This document shows, one piece after another, positions 46,550 through 59,218 of a stretch of DNA of 64,000 bases (position 1 is the stretch's first letter; each line of letters starts with the position of its first letter). A program made the position numbers and the translations under genes. The notes beneath the pieces are model-generated. The model saw nothing but the letters and a program-made list of their open reading frames with translations. It was not told the DNA's origin and searched no databases. Source of the stretch: Xanthoparmelia taractica (taxonomy: Eukaryota; Ascomycota; Lecanoromycetes; Lecanorales; Parmeliaceae); NCBI GenBank assembly GCA_033085395.1, contig JANQBS010000162.1:1-64000 (forward strand), in the 5' to 3' direction.

Positions 46550-49500
46550 TTACCCCTTCCCCCTCGCGGGGCGTAAAGCCTTCCCAACATTCGACGGCGG
46601 CGGCAGCCGGAGTTCGGCCGGACGCGGCTGGTTCTTCGTCAAGGGTAGGAGAATCGCCAGACGTCCGGGCAACGCATCGTTCGCCCCTGCGGTGATGCGG
46701 CCTTCATGCTCAATGAACAATATGACCCGATCGGAAAACTCGAGCCAGGGGAGACTCGACGCGAGAGTGTCGTTTCTGCCAATTGCAATGTCCAACGGTG
46801 TATGTCCGTCCATGTCGAGGACGTTGACGCCGGCCCTATATTTCAAGAGTAAATAGATCAGGTCGATGGGAGCGATGTGCAGTGGACTGCACGTGTAGGT
46901 GGTCGGATAGCCGTGTGGCTGGCAGGCGATTTTCGAATCCGGGTCGTAGCCGTTCCGTAAAAAGGTCTTGATGATTTGGAACATGTGGGACTGATCTCGT
47001 TCTTTCATGTCTCTGTAAGAAGCCACCGAGTCGAAGAGCTCCTCAAAGGCGGTCTTACCTTTGAAAACCGCCGCCATGTTTGCGCCGTTCTCCAGGAGAA
47101 TCTCCGTCATTTTCTCCCATCTTCCGGTCTCCAGTCGCTTGGAGATGTTGAAGATGGAGTCTTCGGGCGAATACTTGGCGGCTCGGATGGCACAGTGGAG
47201 CAAAGGTATCTCCGGGTTCGAGTTGACATTGAACCCCTGCGTTATCCTCTCCTTCACGTAGAGACGGAGATTTGCAACGACAGCTAAAGCTATGACGGAA
47301 TTGACATCTTCGAGCTGATAGAGTCTGCGCAAAGTCTGAGAGACCCATCTCAGAGCTTCGGGGTCCATCTCATCGAGGAGACTTTGCTGACAGACACCCG
47401 TGGAGGTTTCCGCATCATATGCATGATCCGCAAACCCTTCCCAGAGACTCTGTAGCTGCCTGTCCGAGACTACAGATTCCGAGTGGAGGGAAATGAGGGA
47501 AGAGATGAAGAACCTGCTGAGGAAAGTATGTCCATTGTCCGGTACGATGGGGTGGCTTGTTCGAAGGATGTACTGCGGAAAGCCTGGCCGAGATACAAAT
47601 TCCTTGACCGTCTGATGTATGAACTGGACCTTAGGACTAACCGGGAAATCAACGACTTCTATAAACGCCCCATATCGGTCTTTGAGCCGATGGTTGATCT
47701 GGCTTAGCGAACTCGGTGAATGGGATGCGCCTGCTACCTCGTTGAGACAGTTCCCAATCGTAGCGTGAGAAGCGCAGGCAACTGTTGTAGCAAAATCATA
47801 CAAATCTAGCTGGCCCCTGGAACGCAAAACGACTTCCAGCATATAGAAGGCTTCTTTCCGCCGAGAAGCCGGTATTTTATCTACCATGCGTTCATATAAT
47901 TCCTGCAAGTCGCTGGGAAGTATTGAAACCATCTCCATGAGCTCTTCAGCTGAAGTGCTCTCCGTAGAAGCATTAATCAAATGATCAGTGATCAGTTTGA
48001 CCCACAGGAAAACGCCTTGCGCTCGTTTTGTGATCTCCAGCATCACAGCATTCATGCTCTGAGTTTCCGGTTGCCTTCCGGTAGAGTTGTATAAAACAGC
48101 TGGTATCTTTGTGAGTTTGGAACCAACGTAATGCCGGATATCTTCTTTCGTATACTTGTGGATTTCGAGAGCAGCGTATTCTTTGAGATTATCATTGAGG
48201 AATGCCCAAGGACGGCTAGAGAAGCAAAGTTGGATTCGAGTGGCTGCTGTACTAGGCGTTTCGATGACGGAATTGATGAATCTCAACATCACCTCTTGCG
48301 AGCCATTATACTCATCCAAAGCATCGAGAAACAAAGTGAGTTGAATCGGGCGATTGTCTTGTTGAAGAACTTTTGTAAAGGCAAGCTCTAAGTCACCCAC
48401 TGGCCAAAGCTTTCCTGGGGGTGGTCTTCGCTCCTGATATGTGGGCAAGACTGCTTTCTGCAAATCCGGAGCCTGAGAAAGAGTTTGGTATAAGACGCTG
48501 TGAAGAAGACCTTCGAATGAATTTTGTGTACTGATACCGCGATCGTGGAAAAAGAAATTAGCTGTGACCTGCAACCTCGACTCATCTCGTTGAGCTATGA
48601 TCTCCATAGTCCGAGGATGATGGTAGACATGTTTCACCAGAGTTGACTTTCCAGAGCCAGGCTTGCCATTGATCCAATAGATCCCGCTGCCGTTCTGGAG
48701 CCATGCACAAAACCCAAGTTCAGGATTTTCGAAAACCCAATCAAACGTTGTCTTATAAGCTTCTTCGATCTCTTGGAATCGCCACCCAGCGCTCTCATTG
48801 CGAAGGCTGTCCATCATGGTTTTTACTATATAGCCACTACTTAGCCAAATTAGGCAACAGGCAGAGGAAGGAAAGGGACTTTACCGGCCGTCTCGTAAGG
48901 TTCCTCTTTAACGAATTCATCATTCGTGGCGGTAGAAAGATCGAACGTTCGATTCCAGTGATATTTGCTGGCTTCTGCAAAGACGTGTAAGCGGGCACCA
49001 GGGTCCTCCTTGATAACTCACTTTTCAATGTGTTTTCCTCAACCTTGCTCTGCTTCTTTCGAAAAGATTTGCTGAAGGCTGACATCCATGAAATTAAGCT
49101 ACTATGAACCTGCCTTTCGTTAAGCTTTGGGTGATCCAGGCTTTCGCACAGGCCATGTAAGTGTATTAGGACGCCTCGATAGTTTGTGTCATCTTGCGCA
49201 AATTTGACCATGTCCGAATGATCTTTGTCCACGGGCAAGATATCGCCTGTTTGTGAGCCTCGCTGAATCGCTGATTCAGGCTTTACGAGAATTGCTTTGG
49301 GTCCGGTCCGTTCCCATTTTCCAGAAGGCGACAACTTGTAAAGGGTCAAAACTTGGAGAAACCGCAGGTTGAAGGGACTGACCTTTGTAGTTCTCGTCAA
49401 CTTCGTCTCATACACGGAGATCAGCCGCACTTCGGCTAAATGGGCAATGCCACTGAATTGTTGGTCGAGCTCGGAGAGATAGTTCGAATCTGGCGATAAG

Positions 49501-50346
49501 AGCCTTATCAAATGCTCGTTTGGGTATCCTTCTACCATTGCCAGAAGATGGGACATGTGCATGCCTCGACTTGGAACGCCGAATAATATGATACCCCTTA
49601 TTGACTCGAGAATTTTTCTCTCTGTGTCGCCACTGTTCGCCAGTAAGACTAAAGCACGCTTTAGCACAATTCCACCCAGACTATGAGCTAAAAATATTGA
49701 TGGCTTTGCAGACGGCGAGGATCGGCCAATTATTTTTAATTTGTGGATGAGGGAAAGGGCAACGTCGTCAACAGTTTGAAAAGACTCGCTCATAAGCAAT
49801 GTAGTGTCATAGCCATATATAATGCTGCGAATGGTTGGAAGATCCTTAGGAAGTTGATCCCGAAGCCACATAATCTCCGTATCCCCATGACATTTCTGCT
49901 TCCACGATCCGAACGGATGGCTTGCTAGACCCGAAATGCCAATGCAGCTTTCATACGAAACATGTTAGTTGTCGTTTTGGTCATGAACACAACAACTCAA
50001 CTTACTCCACCAGGTGCTTCTCAGGACTGTTTAGAGCCGTGAAGTCCAAAAAATGAACATCCACGATTATGTCTCATTCGAGAGCCAATTCAGACTGGGC
50101 TGGTAGCACCCATTCTTCCTTGTCATTGTCAAATGCAGCGGGAAGACGTAGAAAGGATACAGTTGCAGTCTTCGTTGGGCGATTTTCCCATGGATTGAGA
50201 CTTGATGATAAGGAGAAGATCTGAATGTTTGCTGCCGGACCAAGGTCATGTCCTAGACGAGCCAGCAAGGCAACGGCCTGATGCCTGTCCACATGAGGAG
50301 GTAGCTGACGGACGCGATATGTCCGCCTTTCGCGGTGTCCGCTCAT
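46550..50346 (-). pseudogene. NLR: alpha/beta-hydrolase - NACHT - ankyrin, single in-frame TGA
   Basis: STAND-type fungal NLR. Exons 50346-50006, 49947-49022, 48974-48885 and 48825-46550 join in phase to 1211 codons. Exon 1 starts with a YRVRQLPPHVDRHQAV lead and SLNPWENRPTKTATVSFL. Exon 2 holds a SesB/lipase-like alpha/beta-hydrolase with nucleophile motif FLAHSLGGIVLKRA. Exon 4 holds a NACHT domain with Walker A GKPGSGKST (residues 506-514) and Walker B TLFLDALDE, a winged-helix/spacer region, and ankyrin repeats at the C-terminus (MDGHTPLDIAIGRND). One TGA (50076-50074) interrupts exon 1 between LALE and DIIVDVHFLDFTALNSPEKH, and everything after it stays in frame. I call it a pseudogene; a recent or strain-specific nonsense allele, or restart at a downstream ATG (49871 region), is possible. 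Confidence 0.85.
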
Positions 50347-51189
50347 GCCGTTAGAGTAACAGCCTTATCTGATACTGCGGAGCGAATATAACCATCTTAG
50401 GTGAGCATGACAGGGCTGACATTCGAGCACGGTGGCCCCTCTTTAAAGCTACTTTCTTGGGATCGATTTCGAGCGGAAGTTTCGTTCACTATTATTTATA
50501 TATTCGTTCACCAAGAAGCGGGAAAGGCGACCTCAGAAGAATGAAGATACGGAAATTTATAAATGACATGGGCTTCAGCCTTGTAATCGTGCCCCACACC
50601 CGAGGCACGAGCTTACCTGAAAGCAACGTCCTAACATCCGCGCAGGGTCGCCTTCAGAATGTAGGGCTAGGGCTGGTAGAAGGTTTATCCAGCCCTGAGC
50701 TAGCCGAATGTGGAAGCTCAAGGTTGAATTAGGGCTAGGTGTGCCGGGCGGGACCCCCTCTACTAGCGCTGTCCAGGACTTTTGGCGCCTACGTTATCCG
50801 ATTGGCATGCCCAGGACCTTTTTGCGCCAAACTTCATGTGTGAAGGAGAAGAAGTCTCTACAGAATGCGTCCACAACTTCAAAGACGCCTGATCCATAAG
50901 GTCCGTACAGTGACTGACTTTCCACAATGCTGTATTTGTAACGAATTTCTACCCGCGCCAAGACTCGAAGAGGACGAAATAGGCAGGTGACGAACAGATA
51001 AGACACTCTGATTTGCCGGCGCACACGATACATCAATACAAGTCCCTGCATAAGATCGGTAATGGCAACTCTAGCCCCAAGGGATCCTGGGTCGTGTGTG
51101 ATTGAGCATTTGTATAAGAACATCCTCCCTCTCCTCATCTTCTTCTTCTTTCTCTACCTCCCATTTCCCCCCAAGTATTCCCCACCAAA
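50347..51189. other. divergent intergenic region NLR/amidase
   Basis: About 840 bp between the NLR start and the amidase start, so both promoters must lie here. A CT-rich tract (51125-51180) directly precedes the amidase ATG, common in fungal promoters. No gene seen. Confidence 0.5.
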
Positions 51190-53817
51190 ATGCTTACCTT
51201 TACACCTTCAGCCTTAGTCATCTTCCTCTTCGCCTTCTTCCAGCATCTTACCTGGGCCGTTACCCTCAGATCTACTGGACAAACATTGGTCCTCAATGAC
51301 ATCCCTTATTATGTCCCAGGCACTCCCTTTGCCACTATCCCATTTCTCAAGTCGCTGCAGAGCACTGCTTCTGCTGGCGGCTTGGTACCGGTGACTGTCG
51401 TTCGACTATCTGCTTCGAATGCTAGCTTGAGTGGACTGGAGCGGGCGATTGATGACTTTGAAGAAGATGACGTCTGGAATGAGGGGTTTTTGGAAGGTAC
51501 GTGGATGTGGAGATTTTGAGCTTTTGCCAACGTTATGGAGGTTTGTAGTTTCAATTCAAAGCGCCAATTTCTTGTTGTCGAGCCTGGTGTATCGATCTCG
51601 AGTACTTGAGTAGCTGTGCGCGATGAGGTCTTATATCGGGGTCCTTTACGAGCTGATTGCGGCCATTGATGTGTCTTTCTCCCTTTGTTAAACAACTGGT
51701 CGAGTACTCAAAATTGAATGCCTTTACATCATACTGAGGTGCCCTGAACTCCGTTTCATTATCTCTTATTCTCGTCTTACGCAAATCATTGTCTTCGAAG
51801 TGCCGGGTTTCCGGTTCAAGGTCAATACTTAATCTTCCACATTACAAAATACTGACGTGGCATTCAAGCCGTTTTTATCTCATACGCCACAAAAGCAAAG
51901 CCTGTCGTTCCGATAAATAGTTCATTAACAATCACGGGAGCCAATCAGTCGAGCATAATATCCGTTCTTCAATCAACCAACTCCTCCAAAATACCCTCCG
52001 GCCCCTACTTCCTCTCCGCTTCCGGCTCTCTCTACCAACCATTGAGACTCTACTCCGACTTCGAGGGTGCCTTTACCCAGCCCCTAATCTCCGTCTCGGA
52101 CTCCACATATGACGCCCTCCCAGCTAATATAGCCGGCATCCAATCACCCGCCGTCGGTGTTCCCTCCCGTCTTTATTACACCAAGACGGCACTCCAACCC
52201 CTCGCAGGCGTCCGCCTCGGCATTAAAGACATCTACGATGTCGCTGGTGTGAAAACGAGTGATGGCAATAGGGCTTGGTACGGACTCTTCCCGCCAGCAC
52301 GCGTCAACGCGGTGCCTGTGCAGCGGCTTATCGATGCGGGCGCCGTTATTGTGGGCAAGATGAAGACGAGTCAGTTCGCGAACGGGGAGACCGCGACGGC
52401 CGATTGGGTAGATTATCATTCTCCTTTCAACCCGCGCGGTGATGGCTATCAGGATCCCTCGTCTTCTTCTTCCGGGCCTGGCGCCGGTGAGGGCTCCTAT
52501 CCGTGGCTGGATTTGACCTTGGGCTCCGACACAGGCGGCAGTATCCGCGGGCCCAGTCAAGTCCAAGGCCTTTTTGGCAACCGGCCCTCACATGGCCTCG
52601 TAGACCTCACAGGTGTGATGCCGCTGGCACCGCAGCTCGATACTGCAGGCTTCCTCACGCGCGACCCGGCAATCTGGGTCGCCGCTGCGAAGGCGCTGTA
52701 TGCGGACTTGCCGTTCTTCAGCAAATATCCCACGAAGTTATACACGATCGGGTTCCCTACGAGCGCAGGCGGCGAGGCAGATGCGGTGACTCTGGCTTTC
52801 CTTGCCAAATTGGAAGGATTCCTGTCGACTAGCGCCACGGCGCTGAACCTGTCGGCCTTGTGGACGAGCACACTGCCCGCGGGGGCAGATTTGTCACTCA
52901 ACGACTTCCTCAACATTACGTATCCGATTCTGATATCGAAGGAGCAGACTATGCTGGTGCGAGATCCATTTTTCAAGGCTTATGCAGCTGTGCATGATGG
53001 GCGAAGGCCTTTCGTCGATCCGGTGCCTTTGGTAAACAATCTCTAACACCATATATCGTTGTTAAAACAGAACATGAACTAAGCATGAGTTGGTGACAGG
53101 TCCGATGGGCATTCGGAGACAGCTACCCGAATTCCACACTGACGCAAGCGATTACGAACAAGACCATCTTTCAAGACTGGTGGAGCGCAAACGTGCAGAA
53201 GAACGATAGTACGACTTGCTCCGATAGCTTCGTGCTATATACAGCTGGCGCGGATCCGTTGTATCGGAATGAATATAGAGGGTCTTTTACACCCTACCCG
53301 CTACGTGCGAACGCACCACTGACAACACTATGATACTCCAGTCCACCCCAAATCCCAGCCGGCTTCGGCACAAGCCGCATCTCGCCTTTTGCAGAAGTGC
53401 CCGATTTCGTGATACCTAGTAAGCCCTTCATTTCGTCCCCTTTCAACCCTATTACTTACATTCACATTGTCAGCTCCCTCAAATCATCACTGACCAAACC
53501 TCCACAGTCGGCTCGGCATCCTACAATTCAACCATAACCCTACACACTGAATTTCTTCCCGTAACCGTAGACATCTTAGGTAGGTAACCCTCACTTTCCC
53601 CCCTTCCCTTTCCTTTCCCTCCTCCATCCTCCCTTACATATCCCCTATCAAAACATGCACCATGCTAAACCCATCCTTTTTTCGCTATACAGCAGCCAAA
53701 GGCTGCGACGGCCTCATCTTCAACCTAGTACAAGACTTGCAGGCGGCCGGGATCGTGCATGCGAGTTTGACGGGGCAGACGATTACCGGCGGGGAGATTT
53801 TGCTGAGGATGAGTTGA
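51190..53817 (+). CDS. secreted amidase-signature family hydrolase
   Basis: Exons 51190-51496, 51869-53031, 53100-53281, 53342-53418, 53508-53579 and 53693-53817 sum exactly to 641 aa. The N-terminus (ALVIFLFAFFQHLTWA) is a clear signal peptide. The amidase-signature residues are present: Lys222 in RLGIKDIYDVAG, the Ser-rich SSSSSGPGAGEG loop expected to carry the cis-Ser, and Ser327 in LGSDTGGSIRGPS. The C-terminal exons carry PAGFGTSRISPFAEVPDFV and the ending DLQAAGIVHASLTG. It should cleave a C-N amide bond outside the cell; substrate unknown. Intron 1 (372 nt) is long for this window, and intron 3 uses a weak GTCTTT donor chosen because it alone preserves phase. Confidence 0.88.
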
Positions 53818-54720
53818 TGTGAGGGTAGGCGCGGGGCCGTTGCGGGGTTTCAACCACACAAAACAGCCCACTAGACCAAAAGTTTCGACATCCTGAGCCC
53901 GATCTGAGTCTATCGTCTATGCTACCTAGTCGGGTCAAGGGCTCTTTTACGTTTTACGTACGTAGGTGTTTTGCGTGGAAATATTACGGCGCTAGTCGAG
54001 GCGAGGGGTTCTCCTGACGATCCTTCCCGCTATCTATCATTCATCCATGATTATTAATCTTATAGTGTTATTGGAACGACCTTTTTTTTGCCCGAGGAAG
54101 ATACTTGAGGATTGCGTCAACGGGCTCCTCGCAAGACTTTTGGCCCGAAACATCGGCAACCGCCCGCACGTAATTCTCAGCCCATAGGTACGTCGTAGAA
54201 TAGAATGCATACCCGGATGTCGCGGTAATCTACTTGTCCAAGCATTTCGATATGCTTGATACCTGGGATGTAGAAGTGACTCTTGCGAAACAGCTCTTTC
54301 CTTCTCTTGCTATTTACCCTTTTAGCATCTCGATCGCTTAATGCTCTTGTTCATGAAGGCATACACACCGGGATCAAGTAGTACTGTAGATAGATGGATT
54401 GGGCCGTCCCAACGCAAGGATCAGTAGCCAGTAGACTCAGCTAGATTATCAGCAGGCCTAGATTAGCCCCCGGACGTGTCTTAGCGCTAGAAAAAATCCC
54501 TATATCTAGGCGGTATAGATACCTATATATATAGGCCCAGGCCAGTGAGATCAAAGAATACGATTAGTCTGAACGAGAAGAATTCAAATGAAGAGCCAAC
54601 TGATGGTGTGAGGCCTTATAATATAGTGCTCTCAGAGACACGTGTTCCCCGCATGTTCAAATCTATAGTCCCCCTATTCGAACCTTACCTTCCGAGGTTG
54701 ACATTACTGCCACCGGCAAG
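53818..54720. other. intergenic, no gene recognised
   Basis: 900 bp between the amidase and GMC genes. Near 54495-54540 is a small imperfect inverted repeat of CTATATCTAGG/CCTATATATATAGG type. Nothing else seen. Confidence 0.45.
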
Positions 54721-56489
54721 ATGAGCCAAACTAGCAGATATAGCAACCAACACACATGACTATATCATTGTTGGAGGCGGCACGGCAGGTTGCGCCCTAG
54801 CATCGCGACTTTCCGAGCGCCAGTCCTCGCTCTCCATTCTTATCATCGAGGCCGGCGCCGATATCACCGACCATCCTCATGTCTACAATCCCCTAGAAGC
54901 CGCTCACTTGCACTTCTCTGGCATTGACTTCAAATACTTTACTGCCCCGCAGAAGAATCTCGACAACAAGCCTCGCTATGTATGCGGTGTCAAAGCACTC
55001 TCGAGTGCTGTTGCTATCAACTCAGGTATGGCAGCATTGATGTTGTCGGACTGACATTGCGATGGCAGCATTACTTCTTCAATTTCGGACCGCTAACACT
55101 TATCACGCCAGGTGGCTGGATTCGTGGCGACGCACAAGATTACAGTGAATGGGCTCGGGAAGCTGGAGATGACCGTTGGAGCTACGAGGGCCAGCTGCCT
55201 TACTTCCGGCGAAGCGAGCATCACTTCAATTCAGTGGTAAATCCCGAACAACATGGCTTCGAAGGACCGATGTACACTTCCTCCGTGATGACGAGTGGAC
55301 GTAAGTATCCTTTACGCCAACATATCCTTCAAGCATGGAAACGCCTAGGATTAGAGGAGATCGAGGATGCGAACAACGGGTTCCCCCAAGGTGTCGCGGA
55401 GCTGATTGAAAACAGGCGAGATGGGCTTCGTCAGCTAACTAGCCAGGTGTATCCTTTAAAGGGGGTTCACGTCTTAACCGAGACCATGGTCAAACGTATT
55501 ATTCTGACCGATGGCCCACAAAGCAAAGTCGCACTAGGCGTCGAGTTGGCTGATGCTCGTCAACCGTACGTCAATACTGGAGGGGAAGTACTCCTCTGTG
55601 GCGGATCCTATCGCTCCCCACAAGTCCTTATGCTGTCAGGCATCGGCCCCAAAGACGAACTCGAAAGACACAACATCCCCCAACAGGTCGACTCTCCCTG
55701 GGTCGGCCGAAATTTTCACGATCACCAAATGATATTCCGCTACTGGAAACTCCGTCACCAGAAAAAGGACTTGCGATGGGCTCCCCTGCCCTTACCGACC
55801 CGGCCTTCCGAAAAAGTAATCCCGCAGACTGGCTCGCCACCCTAACAGTCCCGGCAGACGGTCTTAGAGCCGCACTCACCAAGGATGAAGGCAGCCCCGC
55901 CGTCAGCGACAATCATGTCCTCCTCAAAGGTCCTCGCTCTCACCTTGAAATGCATGTTCTCTACGGCGTTTTCGGCGCCGAGCAGATCGGCCTCGACATT
56001 CCCCTCGACGGCAATGCCATCATGTCCTATATGGCATGCCTGCCCTCGGCGCGCGGCACCATCACTCTCGCCTCCGCCGACCCCACCGACCACCCGGTTA
56101 TTGACCCTAACTACTGTGGCACCGAGGCGGACCGCTTCGTTATGCGGGAAGGTTGGCGGGTACCGTCCCGGCTTATGCTTGAGACGCCCGAAGGCCAAGA
56201 GCTGGTGGCCGATGAGATCACGCCCGAAAACCAGAGATGCTTGCCATCTACAGCATCAGACGCGGAGATTGATCAGCGTATCACAATGGGCGGCGTGAGT
56301 TGCTCTCACCCTGCTGCGAGCTGTAGCATGGGCAAGGTGGTCGATGCTGAATGTCGGGTCAAAGGAGTGCAAGGGCTGAGGGTTGTGGATGCGAGTGTGA
56401 TACCAGTGCCTTTGGCGGCTCATTATCAGGTGCCTGTCTTTGCGTTGGCAGAGCAGGCGGTGGATATGATACTTGCCGGGAAGAAGTAA
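54721..56489 (+). pseudogene. GMC oxidoreductase with two apparent frameshifts
   Basis: FAD-dependent alcohol/glucose-type oxidoreductase. The FAD-binding start HDYIIVGGGTAGCALASRL is followed by LIIEAGAD. Exon 1 ends at 55025 (GTATGG donor), and exon 2 starts at 55112 with GGWIRGDAQDY. Later motifs include VLLCGGSYRSPQVLMLSGIG and the C-terminal SCSHPAASCSMGKVVDAE and RVVDASVIPVPLAAHYQ with the active-site His region. The ATG at 54721 is one base out of frame with the FAD domain. A second frame change falls near 55758, between YWKLRH and the next frame's GLAMGSPALTDPAF. Each needs only a one-base change. An unseen 5' exon could explain the first break but not the second. Assembly error in short C runs is possible. 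Confidence 0.75.
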
Positions 56490-57908
56490 CTGAAGACTGG
56501 TAGCGGTGACATTGTGTATTCGAAGTGAGGATGAGGGAGGGAGATCTCATGAATGAATCTATGAATGAGAGCGACGAGACGGCGAGTGAAATGCCATATC
56601 CTAGGCCTCCGCGCTGGGTTACAACTTATGAAGAGTGGGTGCCAAGTTGATCGCTCCTTCATCCGGGTACTTTAAAAACAATAGAGTTACAGAAATTACG
56701 ACAGCTTGGGTAGCTACCCAATAAATCTAATAAGTATGGGAGCTTTATGATCGAAATGAGTTACAAATTATGCGAGGAGAATTTGGGAATCATTAAAGAT
56801 AAATTAGACGCAAATTGGCCTTCTGGAAGCAACTTGTAAGCGTATCTTGATCATTTCGAAAACAGCACTCGAAAAGCTTCTAGGCGACCAATTTCGAATG
56901 AGCAAAGCAATCAAAAGGTCCATTAGGATTATCCATGTTCGCGTTCGAGCTAGCTAAAGAATCTAATCCCAAGGCACAGCGAGCAAAAAGAACGGAAAGT
57001 ACGAGAAGATCACCGATTCGGCGGGGCTATAGTGCTTGCTAGCTAGCATTCTAACGATGTTTCAGTGGGCCAAAGCATGCCAACAATCAGTTTCAAAGAT
57101 ATTTTCAAGCACGCCCTTAAGCCACGACAGGAGTGCATGCTGCCAGCATTGCTGACAACTCTCGAGGCTTGGGCGATGGATTGGCCTCTGATAAGCTGCA
57201 CGGTTTTCAAGAGTAGTGTATTTGGGCAAGGACAATTGCAACTTCCATCAAGCAGGCGACGTCAGTCCCAGCACTCACGAATGGCAGTCTCGTTCTGGAT
57301 TTATCGCAGCTCATTGCCCGAGGAGGAGAAAGCCTTGTCCCGTTATTTTGGGATGATGATGCAGTATTGTATCGTTGAAGCATCCATGTGAGGTGTGCGT
57401 GATGCATTATTCTGCCGTACGTACGCATGCCATTCAGATTAAGCGAATCGAATGAGCCAGCGTGCTCGCAGATCGTCAAAGTGCTGCTGGCTTTCGCTTT
57501 TGCATACATCCGATAGGCTCATCAATGACGCCCAATTTCTATGCAATGGACTACTGCAACCGCGCTGTTCATGCAACCTTCTCAGTCGTGACCAATGCGT
57601 GACCAATGGTGTCGTACTAATCAAGCACATATTCTATGGAGGCAGCCGAAGGCTTCTTATTCGTAGCAAGCCAAGCCATCTAACTAGATATGGACTAGTA
57701 CCATCGCACCTTCAGGCTCATACTACACGTGGTGCAGAAGATGCTTAAAACTTCAACAAATGACTTGCAAGACCAGATCCTCCGCCATGTCTCCTACTAC
57801 ACATGCACATCAGAGATGTGGTTGCCACAAATCCCATGTGCTTAAGCTTGACTGCTCTTCCAACCCTTGAGATAACTGAGTTCTCAGTATTGAACCTCTT
57901 TTACGAGA
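56490..57908. other. intergenic, no gene recognised
   Basis: About 1.4 kb. Open frames near 57065 and 57452 have no recognisable content or splice context. Nothing to report. Confidence 0.45.
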
Positions 57909-59218
57909 ATGCCTATGCTGCAATGGCTTCAGCCAGGCTTCGATCAGTTGCACCTTGACATCGTTGGCTTGTCAGTATCTCTCAACTCGTCCCATGTCCT
58001 GGCTCTTCGTCTCCAAAGATCTTTCATGTTACTAACGCTGAATTCATTCTTAGTCTCGCCATCCTTGGGGAAGCTTCTATAAAAGCAAACATTCAAGTCT
58101 CGACCCTCTCATACTCCGTTCTCCTCCCACGTCTCCTTCCAGCTCCGCAAGCCCTCCTCCGCGCCTCGCGTCCTGACTTTCTTAAAGCACATGCTGGCAA
58201 AATAATAGGTGCTTATAATGGCAACCAGAAGGACTCTATAAATCATATAGCTCATCTCCTACACTACCCGGAACCTCTGCCAGCTTATACTGTGCAGTGT
58301 CAAATAATAACGAAGTCTGCAAAGGGCTCTGGTGTACGTACTATTGGAGATGGTCCTTCCGTACCTGCTACTGGAGAGAATTCTGGTGTATCCGCTAAGC
58401 CTTATGGGCCACTCGTATGGCTCAATCTTTTCGGCTCGGCTGTAAGTATATTGCTCTTGGTCTTTGCCATCATCCGCAAAGATGGCTTCGCCCTGCTAGC
58501 CACCATCCTCCTCTCCATGCTATCTACTATGATAGGTCTCGGTGGCCAATGGTCCCTCACACTCATGCCACGCTCGGTGAATCGGCCAAACATACCCAGT
58601 GGTGACGTTGTTATCATGTCTCCCCGAGCGGCTTTTGTCATCGTCAAGTGCGATGAGAACATCGCCCGAGAGCTCTACTGGCACCCCGAGAAGTGTGTAT
58701 ATACATTGGGGGACACTGTTTATCGCATCATCTCTCTTGCCGGCACCCTGATACTCATGTTCGGAGTTATCTGTCTTGGAAACAGTACCCTACCACTGCA
58801 GGTTGCATTTGGGGCTGCATACATAATCCTCAACGCAGCATACTGGACTGTCGCTGCTCTCCCTTCGCAGTCGCATTGGGATCTGTCCTGCTATGAGGTT
58901 AAAAAGAAACCATACGTCGGCAGCGAAACAGTTAGTAACTATACACAAGCGCTATGGCGAGCAATGGCTGTTGCAGAAAGCGCGAGATGGGTAAGAACTG
59001 GACGGATAGCTCCAGATCATGAAGCTTGGGATGAATGGATCAAGCGTGCTAATGAGAGGCTAAAAGAGTGGAGGAAAGAGAGGAAAGAGGCTGCACAAAA
59101 TGGTAAAGATCAGATTGATGATCAATCTTTGAGACCTAACGAGATACCGGATTGGGATCCGGAGGGTGTTCTAACCGAGATTTTCCGAGAATATGCTACG
59201 CATCTCGAGCACGATTGA
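57909..59218 (+). CDS. fungal four-TM membrane protein of unknown function
   Basis: Exons 57909-57970 and 58054-59218 give 408 aa. The start MPMLQWLQPGFDQLHLDI is joined to LAILGEASIKANIQVSTLSY across an intron with a clear ACTAACG branch site but an unusual GTCAGT donor. Four hydrophobic helices lie at about residues 140-270: VWLNLFGSAVSILLLVFAII, GFALLATILLSMLSTMIGLG, ISLAGTLILMFGVICLG and VAFGAAYIILNAAYWTVAAL. The C-terminus is charged and helical (RANERLKEWRKERKEAA). I do not know a function. The first exon is less certain than the second; in-frame sequence of exon 2 is open back to the acceptor. Confidence 0.7.

Noticed and set aside
48837..48885. Coding-like PFLPLPV sequence at the end of NLR exon 3
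   Set aside because: Treating it as exon leads to stops and a phase clash; the GTAAAG donor at 48884 and TATATAG acceptor restore the frame, so it is intron.
57065..57391. 108-codon plus-strand frame
   Set aside because: Begins at a doubtful start, lacks homology cues and is overlapped by equally long antisense frames.
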